Assembly: GCA_041389725.1 (NCBI GenBank)
Contig: JAWKRG010000013.1
Span: 236,769-300,768 of the forward strand
Origin: Polyangiaceae bacterium
GTDB taxonomy: Bacteria > Myxococcota_A > Polyangia > Polyangiales > Polyangiaceae
Direction: 5' to 3'
Length of the DNA: 64,000 nt
Shown here: one piece after another, positions 52,792 to 61,456 of the stretch
Layout: each line of letters opens with the position of its first letter
Numbering within the stretch: the stretch's first letter is position 1
Made by a program: the position numbers and the translations under genes
Notes under the pieces: generated by a model
Database searches by the model: none
What the model was told of the DNA's origin: nothing
What the model saw: the letters and a program-made list of their open reading frames with translations, nothing else

Positions 52792-54083
52792 GTCGACGCC
52801 TCCGCTTCGGGCCCGGGTTGTGCAGCTAGCTCGTCCCCCAGTTCTCCCGCGTCGCTGAGCAAAGCACGCAGCATCCGAGTGCTGAACAGATCGCTGAGGA
52901 TGGTTCCAATCAGTACGGTTGTCAGAATCAAGGACGCGAACTCCGGAAAGCGCTGCGCGAAGTTGACGCCGATGGCCACCGCCAGCGTGCCTTGCGAGAG
53001 CAGGCCGTTGCCGAGGCGCCGCGTGAGCAGCGGCTGCTCGAGGAACGCCTTGACACACAGCGCGGTGGCCAGGCGCCGCACCGCAAAACGCACGAGCACG
53101 TAGCCCACGGGCAAGAGCCAGGCATAGCCGCGGACTGGATCCCACAGGGCGCCCGCGAAGATCATCAACAGCACGAACAAGGCGTGCTGCAGCCGACTCA
53201 CGTGTTCACGTACTCGGTCGGCGTGGCTGGAGGTGACGCTCACCGTGACGGCGGCAAGCATGGTCACGAACAGCGGCGAGATGCTGAGAGCGGCGCCGAT
53301 GCCCGACGCGAAGGTCACGAGCCCTATGGTCGCCAGGAAGATCCGAGATGGCTCGCTTTCTCGGCCAATGAACAGACCGAAGAGCAGCCCACTGACGACG
53401 CCGACCCCCACCGCCGCCAACTCCCACTCGGCGACGGTCATGGAGAAGCGTCCGGCTGCCTCGGTGGCTCGCGCCGTGGCCAACACGCCGCCCAGAACGA
53501 GCACTGCCAGCACTTGGCTAGAACGTGCGGTGGCCTCCAGCATCAGCGTGACGCGGCCGGCCGCGCCCGTCATGCGGTGCATGTTCTCCAGCAGCAGGGG
53601 CGATGCGACGGCCGCCGACGCCCCGATACCCAGAGCTACCCACAGGTGCGTGCTGGCAAAGTGGATCTCCACGACCCAGCCGAAGCCGCGAAAGAGCAGT
53701 TGATTCACCACGAAATCCGCGTTGATTTCGTTGACGGGCACGAACCAGCGCAGAACGGGAATCGCCGCGGCAGCAACGCACAGCAGCACCAGGATGGCCG
53801 AGACCCAGCCTACCAGCGTCACGTCGAGCTTGCGTTCGCGCTCGGCGCCTCTCAAGCCGATCACGAACCCCACCAACCCAAGCAAGAGCGCAATGAGTGG
53901 CGTGAGCTGGATCAGCGCAGCCTCACTGACGAGCTTCCAGGGAAAGTGTGGACCGATCAGTACACCCACCAAGATGTATTCGGCGCCGCTGAGGGTGACG
54001 AAGCGAGACGCATAACGTGTGAGCAGGTGACCGATGCCGAAGCTGAAGATGACCACCAAGACGAGGACCAGCGTCAGATTCAT
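52788..54083 (-). CDS. Cation/proton antiporter, CPA family
   Basis: 431 residues, almost all hydrophobic helices: LSGAEYILVGVLIGPHFPW, LIALLLGLVGFVIGLRGAE, ALGIGASAAVASPLLLENMH, FASGIGAALSISPLFVTML, LLSQGTLAVAIGVNFAQRF. The order and the GPHFP and ASPLLLE motifs match Kef/NapA-type Na+(K+)/H+ antiporters, though shorter and without RCK domain. Second antiporter in the operon. Coupled to trkA and to the preceding lipoprotein gene by ATGA overlaps. Confidence 0.85.
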   Translation of the reverse strand: MNLTLVLVLVVIFSFGIGHLLTRYASRFVTLSGAEYILVGVLIGPHFPWKLVSEAALIQLTPLIALLLGLVGFVIGLRGAERERKLDVTLVGWVSAILVLLCVAAAAIPVLRWFVPVNEINADFVVNQLLFRGFGWVVEIHFASTHLWVALGIGASAAVASPLLLENMHRMTGAAGRVTLMLEATARSSQVLAVLVLGGVLATARATEAAGRFSMTVAEWELAAVGVGVVSGLLFGLFIGRESEPSRIFLATIGLVTFASGIGAALSISPLFVTMLAAVTVSVTSSHADRVREHVSRLQHALFVLLMIFAGALWDPVRGYAWLLPVGYVLVRFAVRRLATALCVKAFLEQPLLTRRLGNGLLSQGTLAVAIGVNFAQRFPEFASLILTTVLIGTILSDLFSTRMLRALLSDAGELGDELAAQPGPEAEAST

Positions 54084-55420
54084 CGCTTGTCCTCCCCCGC
54101 GCTGTCGGCGGTCTTGTCGCCTTCAGAACCGACCCAGGCCATCGCATCTGCCGGCTCGACGGCAAAGGACTTCGCATCGAGGACAGCGACGCAGAGCGAC
54201 GTCCCGGCCGGCAACTGCTTGGCGCCCCAAGCGGCGGCCAACTTGGTGCTGCGAAGCGCCACGAGCTTGTCGTACACCGCTCGTGCGAGGCCGAGATCCA
54301 CGATGCGCTCGCCCGGTCCGGTCACGGCCACAGCGCCTCGCTTGCCAACCCACAGCGCCGCGCCCGGAGTCGGGACGTCCCCCACGCGCCCGGGCAGCGC
54401 AAGAGGTGGTCCTCCCGAGCTGACCGCGCCCGCGAATCCAGCGTCACGCGAGCGAACCAGTGCGGCCACGGTGTCGTGACCAGCGTCCCGCGGCGGCGAT
54501 TTCGGCGGTAGGACCGGTGCCGGCCTTGGTTTCGGCTTCACGGGCTGGGGTGGCGATGCGGGCGGCACGGCGCCACTTGCGGCAGACGAAGGAGCTGCAT
54601 CCGGCGCGTCATCCGCTCCGCCGTCGACGACGCCAGCCTCGCTTGTGCCCGCTTCGGGAACCGGCCGCGAGTACGCGCTTGCATCCACCCAACTCTGCCA
54701 TCCCGGCGGAAGCAAAGACGCGGCACCTGCGTCCTGCGCCAATTCGGACGCCAGCAAGGACCGATACGAAGCCTGCGCGCCCGGAGTGGTGGGATCGAAC
54801 TCGGCGTGTCCCAGACTGCGTGCGAAGCGCCGGGCACCCATGCCGGTCAGCAAGCGTTGTGGCGTGTCGAATACCGCGCGCGCCACTTGTACTGGATTCT
54901 TCACTCGAGAAAGCGCAGCAACCGCACCGAAGCGTCCGTCCTCTGCCATCACGGCGGCGTCCATCTCGATGGTCACCCCATCGATGCGCAGCGCCGATCC
55001 GTAGCCCGCGTTGCGCCCCGGATCATCTTCTAGCAGCGTCACGGCGTCGACCGCCGCGTCCACGGGCGAGCGTCCCGCGGCCAATGCCGCAAGCGCGACC
55101 TGCGTGGCGCGACGTTCCGGCTCAGGTCGCTCGGGTGCTGACTCGAGCCCACCGAAAACCAAGACGAAGGAGCCCTTCGGGGGATCCCCGGCGTCGAGCA
55201 CGAGGGGGGCGTCGGTGCCCGCGTCCCGGACCGACAAACGCTCCGCTTCGTGCACCAAACTGGATGCCGGCGCGATCACCGCCTCGGCAGTAGGCCCTTC
55301 GGGCACATCACGGCGCACGCGGCAGCCCGCCGTCGCGAACAGCAGAGCGATCGCGCAGACCGGGCCCCATCGCCGGCACCGAGCAAGTTCTCCTTGATTG
55401 GAGTGGGGGAGTGAGATCAC
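54080..55420 (-). CDS. Isoaspartyl peptidase/asparaginase-type Ntn-hydrolase lipoprotein
   Basis: 446 residues from the GTG at 55420 (CGGAAG lies 4 bp before it); lipobox FATAGC. The family motifs are present: LEDDPGRNAGYGSALRIDG, IEMDAAVMAEDGRFGAVAAL, then after a 100-residue Pro/Ala/Asp insertion the nucleophile region HDTVAALVRSRDAGFAGAVS and SSGGPPLALPGRVGDVPTPG. Thr in HDTV is the expected autocleavage/nucleophile residue. Normal members hydrolyse isoaspartyl peptides or Asn; a lipidated, exported form with a long insertion at the cleavage loop is unusual. Upstream-most gene of the ion operon. A TTG at 55474 would extend the start. Confidence 0.85.
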   Translation of the reverse strand: MISLPHSNQGELARCRRWGPVCAIALLFATAGCRVRRDVPEGPTAEAVIAPASSLVHEAERLSVRDAGTDAPLVLDAGDPPKGSFVLVFGGLESAPERPEPERRATQVALAALAAGRSPVDAAVDAVTLLEDDPGRNAGYGSALRIDGVTIEMDAAVMAEDGRFGAVAALSRVKNPVQVARAVFDTPQRLLTGMGARRFARSLGHAEFDPTTPGAQASYRSLLASELAQDAGAASLLPPGWQSWVDASAYSRPVPEAGTSEAGVVDGGADDAPDAAPSSAASGAVPPASPPQPVKPKPRPAPVLPPKSPPRDAGHDTVAALVRSRDAGFAGAVSSGGPPLALPGRVGDVPTPGAALWVGKRGAVAVTGPGERIVDLGLARAVYDKLVALRSTKLAAAWGAKQLPAGTSLCVAVLDAKSFAVEPADAMAWVGSEGDKTADSAGEDKR

Positions 55421-55545
55421 GGGCTTCCGCTGAAATTGTCCCTTGCCGTTCGGGGTCTGGGCCAACTTGTACAAGGCACCCGCCGACGTGAGGCCACGCG
55501 CTTAAATAACCAGGTCCAGCCGCCTCCCCGCACTATACTCCCGGC
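55421..55545. promoter_or_regulatory. Divergent promoter region
   Basis: 125 bp between the ion-homeostasis operon and the GH31 gene, the only obvious promoter site for that operon. GCTTAAATAACC at about 55500-55511 is the only A/T-rich patch, close to the GH31 start. Confidence 0.4.
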
Positions 55546-58038
55546 GTGAACACGCTTCGGATTTGGGCGGTTGCGCTGGTGCTCGGGGGCTGCGGGGATG
55601 GCGAAGCGGATCGCCCTCCGGTCTCGCGTTTGCCTCACGGCGACAGCAGTGTCAGCGCCAGCACGACGGAGATCGTGCTCGAGCATCAAGGGCGGCAGCT
55701 GATGACCCTGCCGGTCTCGGCGCTGCTGCTCGGGACCGTGGACAGCTGGCAAGAGACGGCCAGCTACGATCCCTACCCCATTTTCGCCGAATCCGCGGGC
55801 AACGCAGTCCCCGCTGGCCTGGCCTGGCACGCCGGAAGGAAGCTCCGCGTGGTCGAAGCAAATGATTCGCGCATCGAGCTTGCGGTGCAGCACGAGGGTG
55901 GTCTTCGCTCGCGGCTGACCCTGGAACCGGGCCCCGCCGACACCTTCAATACGTTGCTCGTGCCGGACGACAGCGATGCGGTAGTGGTGTTTCTCGGGAT
56001 TGGGGCCGACGTCGACGCCGAAGAGGGCCTCTACGGCATCGGCGAGGTCTTCGACGACGTGAACCATCGCGGGAAGCTGCGGGCGATGCAGCTGGAACTC
56101 TCGGACTTGGAGAGCGGCTACAACGAAGCTCACGTTCCGGTTCCTCTCGTGGTTGGCACGCGGGGCTGGGGGATGTTCGTTGAAAACCCCTACCCCGCCT
56201 CCTTCGATCTGGCGCAGACGACCGCCACGCGCGTGCAAGCCGTGTTCGGCACCGCGGACGCCAGCAGCACGGGGCTACGTACACATCTGTTGGCGGCGCC
56301 GCATGCTTTGGACGTTACCAAACGGTACTACGCGGTCAGCGGTCAGCCGCGACTGCCGGGCCCTTGGGCGCTGGGGCCCTGGGTGTGGCGCGACGAGAAT
56401 GACGACCAGGCCCAGGTGGAGGCCGACCTCGACACCATGCGCGATCTGAACTTGCCGACGACCGCATATTGGATCGACCGCCCCTACGCGACGGCGGTGA
56501 ACACCTTCGACTTCGCACCGGCACAGTTTCCCGACTCCGACGCGATGCTGGCGAAGATGAAGTCGCTGGGCTTTCGCACGGCGCTTTGGCACACGCCCTA
56601 CTTGGACGAGGCTGACGCCGCCACTGAAGCGCTGCGTAGTGAAGCAACGACCAAGGGCTACTATCCGCCAAAGAACGGCCTACTATTCAACAAGTGGGGC
56701 AAGCCCATCGACTTGACGAACCCCGATGCAAAAGCGTGGTGGCAGAGCCTCATCGACAAGTACGTGAGCCGCGGCGTGGCGGGCTTCAAGCTCGACTACG
56801 CCGAGGACGTCGTGCCCAATGCTTTCGGCGCCACGACGGGCTGGGAGTTCTCCGACGGCAGCACGGATCGCACGATGCACTCGCAGTTTCAGCGCTTCTA
56901 TCACGAGACCTACGCGGAGCTGCTGCAGGACGAAGACAACTTCTTGATCTGTCGTGGCGGCACCTACGGTGACCAAAAGAACGTGAGCGTGGTGTGGCCG
57001 GGCGATCTGGACGCATCCTTCGCGCTCCACGGGGAGCTACTCAAGGACGATGCGGGCAAGAGCTACAAGGCCGTGGGTGGACTGCCCGCCTCGATCATCG
57101 CCGGGTTGAGCCTCGGGCCGTCGGGGTACCCCTTCTATGGTGCGGACACCGGGGGCTATCGCCACTCGCCCCCGGACAAGGAGGTGTTCATTCGCTGGTT
57201 CGAGCAGACCGCCCTGAGCAGCGTCATGCAGATCGGGACCAGCAGCAACGACGTGGCCTGGGAGCCGACCCCCAAGAACGGATTCGATGCAGAAGTACTC
57301 GAGTTGTACCGTCGCTACACGCTGCTGCATCTGCGGCTGATGCCGTATCTGTGGACCTACGCGAAGCGACTCTCGGTCGATGGCCGTCCCTTGCAGCGCG
57401 CTCTCGGCTTGGCGCACCCCGAGCTAGGGCAACACCCGAACTTCGACTACCTGCTCGGGGATCACCTGCTGGTTGCGCCCGTCGTCAAGCGCGGCGATCG
57501 CCAGCGTGAGCTGACGGTGCCCGAAGGCGACTACCTTTCCTGGTGGGACACGGGACTGATCTCGGGGCCGGGCCCCGCCACCGTCGACGCGCCCTTGGAT
57601 CGCCTGCCACTGTACTTGAAGGCGGGGGGAATCGTACCACTGCTGCGCCCGAGCATCGAGACGCTGAGCCCGACGGACGACCCCCAGCGCGTCGATTCCT
57701 TCGCAACGGACGTGGGACTGCTCTATGTGCGCGTCGCGCCGGGACCCGAGTCTGATTTCGAAGTCTACGACGGCACGCGCCTGACCCAAGTGACCAACGC
57801 AAAGACGACGGACATCGGAGTCGACGGCGGGTCCGTCTTCAGCAAGGGCTTCGTGGTGGAACTGCTGCTGGACGCGGCGCCCGGCACAGTGGAGATCGAC
57901 GGCAAGGCCGCGCAAAAGGTCGACGCAGGCGCGGTCGCCGGGACCGAGAGCAGCTTTGCTTTCGTGAACGATCCGCGACCCATGGTCCGCGTGCACCTTT
58001 CGGCCGCGGCCAAGACTCTGCGGGTGACGGCGAGCTAG
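55546..58038 (+). CDS. Glycoside hydrolase family 31 lipoprotein
   Basis: 830 residues from the GTG at 55546, with lipobox LVLGGC. GH31 retaining glycosidases act on alpha-glucosides or alpha-xylosides. Visible motifs: GLYGIGEVFDDVNHRG, WALGPWVWRDENDDQ, WIDRPYATAVNTFDF, nucleophile GFKLDYAEDV (Asp417), VWPGDLDASF with acid/base candidate Asp487, SGYPFYGADTGGYR and RYTLLHLRLMPYLW. The C-terminal beta domain ends the protein. A surface enzyme for polysaccharide or prey glycan breakdown. Its TAG stop shares the palindrome CTAG with the stop of the converging gene. Confidence 0.93.
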   Translation: MNTLRIWAVALVLGGCGDGEADRPPVSRLPHGDSSVSASTTEIVLEHQGRQLMTLPVSALLLGTVDSWQETASYDPYPIFAESAGNAVPAGLAWHAGRKLRVVEANDSRIELAVQHEGGLRSRLTLEPGPADTFNTLLVPDDSDAVVVFLGIGADVDAEEGLYGIGEVFDDVNHRGKLRAMQLELSDLESGYNEAHVPVPLVVGTRGWGMFVENPYPASFDLAQTTATRVQAVFGTADASSTGLRTHLLAAPHALDVTKRYYAVSGQPRLPGPWALGPWVWRDENDDQAQVEADLDTMRDLNLPTTAYWIDRPYATAVNTFDFAPAQFPDSDAMLAKMKSLGFRTALWHTPYLDEADAATEALRSEATTKGYYPPKNGLLFNKWGKPIDLTNPDAKAWWQSLIDKYVSRGVAGFKLDYAEDVVPNAFGATTGWEFSDGSTDRTMHSQFQRFYHETYAELLQDEDNFLICRGGTYGDQKNVSVVWPGDLDASFALHGELLKDDAGKSYKAVGGLPASIIAGLSLGPSGYPFYGADTGGYRHSPPDKEVFIRWFEQTALSSVMQIGTSSNDVAWEPTPKNGFDAEVLELYRRYTLLHLRLMPYLWTYAKRLSVDGRPLQRALGLAHPELGQHPNFDYLLGDHLLVAPVVKRGDRQRELTVPEGDYLSWWDTGLISGPGPATVDAPLDRLPLYLKAGGIVPLLRPSIETLSPTDDPQRVDSFATDVGLLYVRVAPGPESDFEVYDGTRLTQVTNAKTTDIGVDGGSVFSKGFVVELLLDAAPGTVEIDGKAAQKVDAGAVAGTESSFAFVNDPRPMVRVHLSAAAKTLRVTAS

Positions 58039-58808
58039 AAGCGCAGCTCGGCGCGTGCCTCTGCGCCCCCGGGTCGCGCGCCCGCCGTCAGCTGGAGCCG
58101 ATGCGCTGTCGTCTGGGGCGTGTCCTGTCCCAGCCAAAGCACCAAGCCAACCCCCGTGCCCACGATCGCGACACCGGTCAGCACGGTGCTGACGAGGGCG
58201 AGGTTCTTGCCTGCGTCGACCGCGCTCTGTTCGCAATTCGGTGCGCAGCGACCCTCGGCGTCGTCGTACTCACTCTTGGCCATCACGCCAGTGACGACTG
58301 CGCCGACCATGCTGGCGCCAGCCACACCAAAGGCCACGAAGGCTGGCACGCGGTTCGGCTGGTGCTGCGGAGCCCCGCCGCCTGGATCCCCTCCGCTGGC
58401 AGACGGCGACGCGCTCGCGGCCACCTTTGCACGCATAGCTTCCGCCTCGGCCCGGTCACGCTCGCGCTGTTCCTCCAAGCGCTTCTGCAGGTTGGCCAAG
58501 CGGAGTCGCACCGTTTCCGTCTGCTCGCTCTCCGGCGCCACCTTCAAGTATTCTTCCAAGGCAGCAACCGCCAAGTCCAAACGCGAACTGCGCTCGTGCA
58601 CGGTGGCGATGTTGAGCAGCAAATCGGGCCGCTTCGAAAGCTCGTAGGCTTTCTGAAACGCCTTCAACGCGTTCTCGTAGTCGCTCTCGACTAGATAGGC
58701 CACGCCGCTCTCGAAGTGCCGGCGCGCGAGCGCGTCAGGGTCGTCCTGCGCGACCGCCGCAGAAGCGTGCAGACACAGGGCGAGGACGGTAGCTGACCGT
58801 TTCCACAT
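58035..58808 (-). CDS. TPR-repeat exported protein with TM helices
   Basis: 257 residues from the ATG at 58808; signal peptide LALCLHASAAVAQ. Two TPR units follow (ARRHFESGVAYLVESDYENALKAFQKAYELSKRPDLLLNIATVHERSSRLDLAVAALEEYLKV by position), then a charged helix (LQKRLEEQRERDRAEAEAM), a Ser/Gly linker and two membrane segments (VPAFVAFGVAGASMVGAVVTG and LALVSTVLTGVAIVGTGVGL). Common 'PEGA/TPR' myxobacterial pattern; likely a periplasmic scaffold. Divergent from the next gene. Confidence 0.82.
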   Translation of the reverse strand: MWKRSATVLALCLHASAAVAQDDPDALARRHFESGVAYLVESDYENALKAFQKAYELSKRPDLLLNIATVHERSSRLDLAVAALEEYLKVAPESEQTETVRLRLANLQKRLEEQRERDRAEAEAMRAKVAASASPSASGGDPGGGAPQHQPNRVPAFVAFGVAGASMVGAVVTGVMAKSEYDDAEGRCAPNCEQSAVDAGKNLALVSTVLTGVAIVGTGVGLVLWLGQDTPQTTAHRLQLTAGARPGGAEARAELRF

Positions 58809-58866
58809 GCTCCGCTCCATGGTACTCGACGCGAGTCTTGAAGACGACCCAACGAGAGCATCGACC

Positions 58867-59844
58867 ATGCGCGTCACCTTTGCCATCCTGACTGCAAGCG
58901 CGTTGTTCGCGCCCTGGGCGGCCGCCCAAGGCGGGCCGCCCGCACCTTCTGGCCCTGCACCTCCTGGAACGGCGCCCCCGGGAACGCCGGCGGACGCACC
59001 GCCTCCAACTGCGCCGTACCCACCTCCCTCGGCGCCGACCGCAAGTCCTTCGACCGCGCCGGCTCAGCCGCCGCCCCCCGGCTATCCACCCGGCTACGGG
59101 CCGGCGCCGGGAACGCCCGCGACCGCGCCAGGCTATCCGACTCAACCGCCACCCGCGTACGGCCCGTATCCTGCCCCGCCGCCTGCTGGCTACGGGCCGG
59201 TGACCTACGACGCTCCTCAGACGCGTCGGCATCCCTCGTCCCAGTACTCGGATACGGCATCGACGGAGAGCTCGCCATTCCTGGATCTACTGATCGCCGG
59301 CGTGGCGGAGGACAAACGCTTCGATCACTTGTTCAACGTCGGCATTCAGGCGGGCGCCTACCTCGGCGGACGCGTGCGCATCGCAGGTCGCTTCATCATG
59401 CTGACGAGCGAACCCGATGATGATTTGGCGGACGAGTCGCGCTCCTCGGATACGAGTGACTTACCGGCCGGCTACATTGGAGTGTCTTCGGAGCCGCCCA
59501 TCGTCGTCTACGGTGGCAGCCTCGGTTTCGCTGTTGTGGCCAAGCGCAACTTCGCTCTCGCACCTGGCGTGCTCGCGATGCGGACCGACGAGTCCGACTA
59601 CGGGACATTTCTCGGCATGGGTGTCCCGTTCGAGTGGGTCGGGGACGACGGGGCCCGGTTCGGTTTCGAGGTCGGATTCGGCCGGGGATTCGGCGGAGAA
59701 ATCCGAGGCCGTTGCGTGCGCTCGCCCTGCACCGTCGATCAAGAAAAGACCTTCGACCGCCCGACTGGCGGCGTTTTTTACGCACATTTTCAGTTTGGCT
59801 GGGGTTTCAACCACCCCGAGCCGATCTCGCGCGGAACCCCTTGA
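58867..59844 (+). CDS. Pro-rich outer-membrane beta-barrel-like protein
   Basis: 325 residues from the ATG at 58867; signal peptide FAILTASALFAPWAAAQ. Then about 110 residues of Pro/Ala/Gly/Tyr (GYPPGYGPAPG-type). The remaining 200 look like short amphipathic beta-strands (FNVGIQAGAYLGGRVRIAGRFIM, GGSLGFAVVAKRNFALAPGV, FGFEVGFGRGFGGEIRG) ending FYAHFQFGWGF, an aromatic end as in outer-membrane barrels. Function unknown. Confidence 0.75.
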   Translation: MRVTFAILTASALFAPWAAAQGGPPAPSGPAPPGTAPPGTPADAPPPTAPYPPPSAPTASPSTAPAQPPPPGYPPGYGPAPGTPATAPGYPTQPPPAYGPYPAPPPAGYGPVTYDAPQTRRHPSSQYSDTASTESSPFLDLLIAGVAEDKRFDHLFNVGIQAGAYLGGRVRIAGRFIMLTSEPDDDLADESRSSDTSDLPAGYIGVSSEPPIVVYGGSLGFAVVAKRNFALAPGVLAMRTDESDYGTFLGMGVPFEWVGDDGARFGFEVGFGRGFGGEIRGRCVRSPCTVDQEKTFDRPTGGVFYAHFQFGWGFNHPEPISRGTP

Positions 59845-59875
59845 TCTGGGCCCGCATCACGCTACCTTTCGGCCA

Positions 59876-60301
59876 ATGCGAGCGCCGCTACTGCTCCTCG
59901 TCCTGATGTTCCCCGCATGCATGCGGGAGGAGTCACCCGAACCCGAATCTCGGGTGGTTGCCGCGTCCAAGTCGACTCAGTCGACCAAGGCGAGCCCGGC
60001 AGCGGGCGTGTGTGGCGACACGGTGGAGTCGTGTGCCGGCGGAAGCGCTCACGCGGCTGCCGCGGCTGCTCCGGCCGGGTGTAGCTGCGGCGCGCACGAC
60101 AACAAGGCAGCCACCGCGGCATTGACGCCTCCTCAGCAGGCGAAGGTCGGCGATCGCACCACGTGTGTGGTCAGCGGCGGCAAGTTCGTCGTGCGTCCAG
60201 AGACGGTATTCGTCAGCCACGAGGGGAAGAGCTATCCCATGTGCTGTCCCGGATGCGCCGTGCGCTTCGGTCGCGATCCAAAGCAGTTCCTCGACAGCTG
60301 A
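59876..60301 (+). CDS. YHS-like (TRASH) metal-binding lipoprotein
   Basis: 141 residues with lipobox LMFPAC. An Ala/Ser-rich linker with Cys and His (GVCGDTVESCAGG, GCSCGAHDNKAA) precedes a YHS-like C-terminus: CVVSGGKFVVRPETVFVSHEGKSYPMCCPGCAVRFGRDPKQFL. These proteins bind Cu or other metals through paired cysteines. It starts 31 bp after the barrel-like gene and is likely co-transcribed. Confidence 0.82.
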   Translation: MRAPLLLLVLMFPACMREESPEPESRVVAASKSTQSTKASPAAGVCGDTVESCAGGSAHAAAAAAPAGCSCGAHDNKAATAALTPPQQAKVGDRTTCVVSGGKFVVRPETVFVSHEGKSYPMCCPGCAVRFGRDPKQFLDS

Positions 60302-60484
60302 TTGGCGCGAATCTGCACGGCGTCCGTGCATGGGTGGCGCGCAACGCGCGGGTGCGCGCGGCGGGCGGCGGGTGTGAACACGATCACAGCGCGGTGGCGT
60401 ACGGCAGGTGTGATCACGATCGCAGCACGGTGGCCCGCGGCGGGCGTACGCCAGGGCGATGCGGCGCGGCGGGGGCGATCACAC
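60302..60484. repeat. Degenerate direct repeats between converging genes
   Basis: Blocks such as GTGTGAACACGATCACAGCG and GTGTGATCACGATCGCAGCA, each followed by CGGTGGC.. and about 36 bp apart, then GCCAGGGCGATGCGGCGCG twice. No gene. Likely a decayed tandem array. Confidence 0.6.
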
Positions 60485-61456
60485 TCACAGCCAGGGCGAT
60501 GCGGCGCGCGGCGGGCGGAGCGGGCCGGGGCGCGTCATGTCCCAGGAAGCTCGCGTGTCGCGCACCAACGCTGCCAGCGTTGGGGTGTCGCCCCGGCAGC
60601 GACGATAGCCCGAGTCGAGCGCAGCAACCATGTCAGCCCCGTGCGGCCGCTCCCAGTAGTGATCGAAGGCCAAGTGGGCCACACGCCGCGAACCGCGGAT
60701 GACGTTGCGGCGCGGAACTCCGGCGCGAGCCAGGACGCACCCCGCGATCACGTCGGCCATGAGCTCTTGACGCCAAGGGTCGCCACTCGAAACGCCCCCG
60801 AGCCGGTTCACGTAGTCTAGGTGGTGTCCGTATTCGTGGGCCACGACGAGCAGCGGTGCATCGTGACCAAAGGCGAAGCGCCAGCTTTCGGCGGCAGGAG
60901 GATTGACGGCCAGGAGGGTGTAGTTCCGACGCGGACGCATTTCCCCCGCCGCCTGCATGGCGTCGTCGCGAATCAGACGGGTCGTACCGCAGTGACGCCG
61001 GCACACCGGAGAGAGTGCCAGCTGAGCGCGCACCAATGCACGGCGAAACTCCACGGGGACAGGAAGCGACGGCGCGCGTTCGAGTGCATGGCTACTCGGT
61101 GAGCCGCTCTTCCCGCTGGCTGCGTTGCCCTGCTTGCGCGCTGCACCGCTCTGTTCGCTCGCGGAGTTGCGCTGCTCGCGCGCTGCGCCGCTCTGTTCGC
61201 TCGCTGAGTTGCGCTGCTCGCGCGCTGCGCCGCTCTGTTCGCTCGCTGAGTTGCGCTGCTCGCGCGCTGCGCCGCCGCGGTCGTGTGCGGAGCCCCCACG
61301 CGCTTGAAGCGCCAGCTCGAAGGTCTGACTTGGCGCCAGCGTCAACGTTGGACGTCGCGGCTGCGACTGCGCCGCTGCAACCGTGCTCAGCCCGATGCCC
61401 GCCGCAGCAATCCCGGGCAGACACATCTGCCTCCATCGTCCGATCGGGAGGTGCAT
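60485..61456 (-). CDS. Zinc peptidase (HEYGHH) with 14-residue repeats
   Basis: 323 residues. A signal peptide (GIAAAGIGLSTVAAAQS) is followed at about residues 61-105 by three copies of GAAREQRNSASEQS, encoded by a 42-bp repeat. The C-terminal domain has VVAHEYGHHLDYVNRLGG, a HExxH zinc site, and downstream WRQELMADVIAGCVLA, whose Glu is the likely third ligand, as in M48-like or ImmA-like peptidases. Probably periplasmic. Starts at the ATG at 61456; an internal ATG at 61426 is possible. Confidence 0.8.
   Translation of the reverse strand: MHLPIGRWRQMCLPGIAAAGIGLSTVAAAQSQPRRPTLTLAPSQTFELALQARGGSAHDRGGAAREQRNSASEQSGAAREQRNSASEQSGAAREQRNSASEQSGAARKQGNAASGKSGSPSSHALERAPSLPVPVEFRRALVRAQLALSPVCRRHCGTTRLIRDDAMQAAGEMRPRRNYTLLAVNPPAAESWRFAFGHDAPLLVVAHEYGHHLDYVNRLGGVSSGDPWRQELMADVIAGCVLARAGVPRRNVIRGSRRVAHLAFDHYWERPHGADMVAALDSGYRRCRGDTPTLAALVRDTRASWDMTRPGPLRPPRAASPWL
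61149..61274. repeat. 42-bp tandem repeat, three copies, within the zinc peptidase gene
   Basis: Units at 61149-61190, 61191-61232 and 61233-61274, nearly identical; the plus strand reads CTCTGTTCGCTCGCTGAGTT at each start. Being 14 codons long, changes in number keep the frame. Confidence 0.95.
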
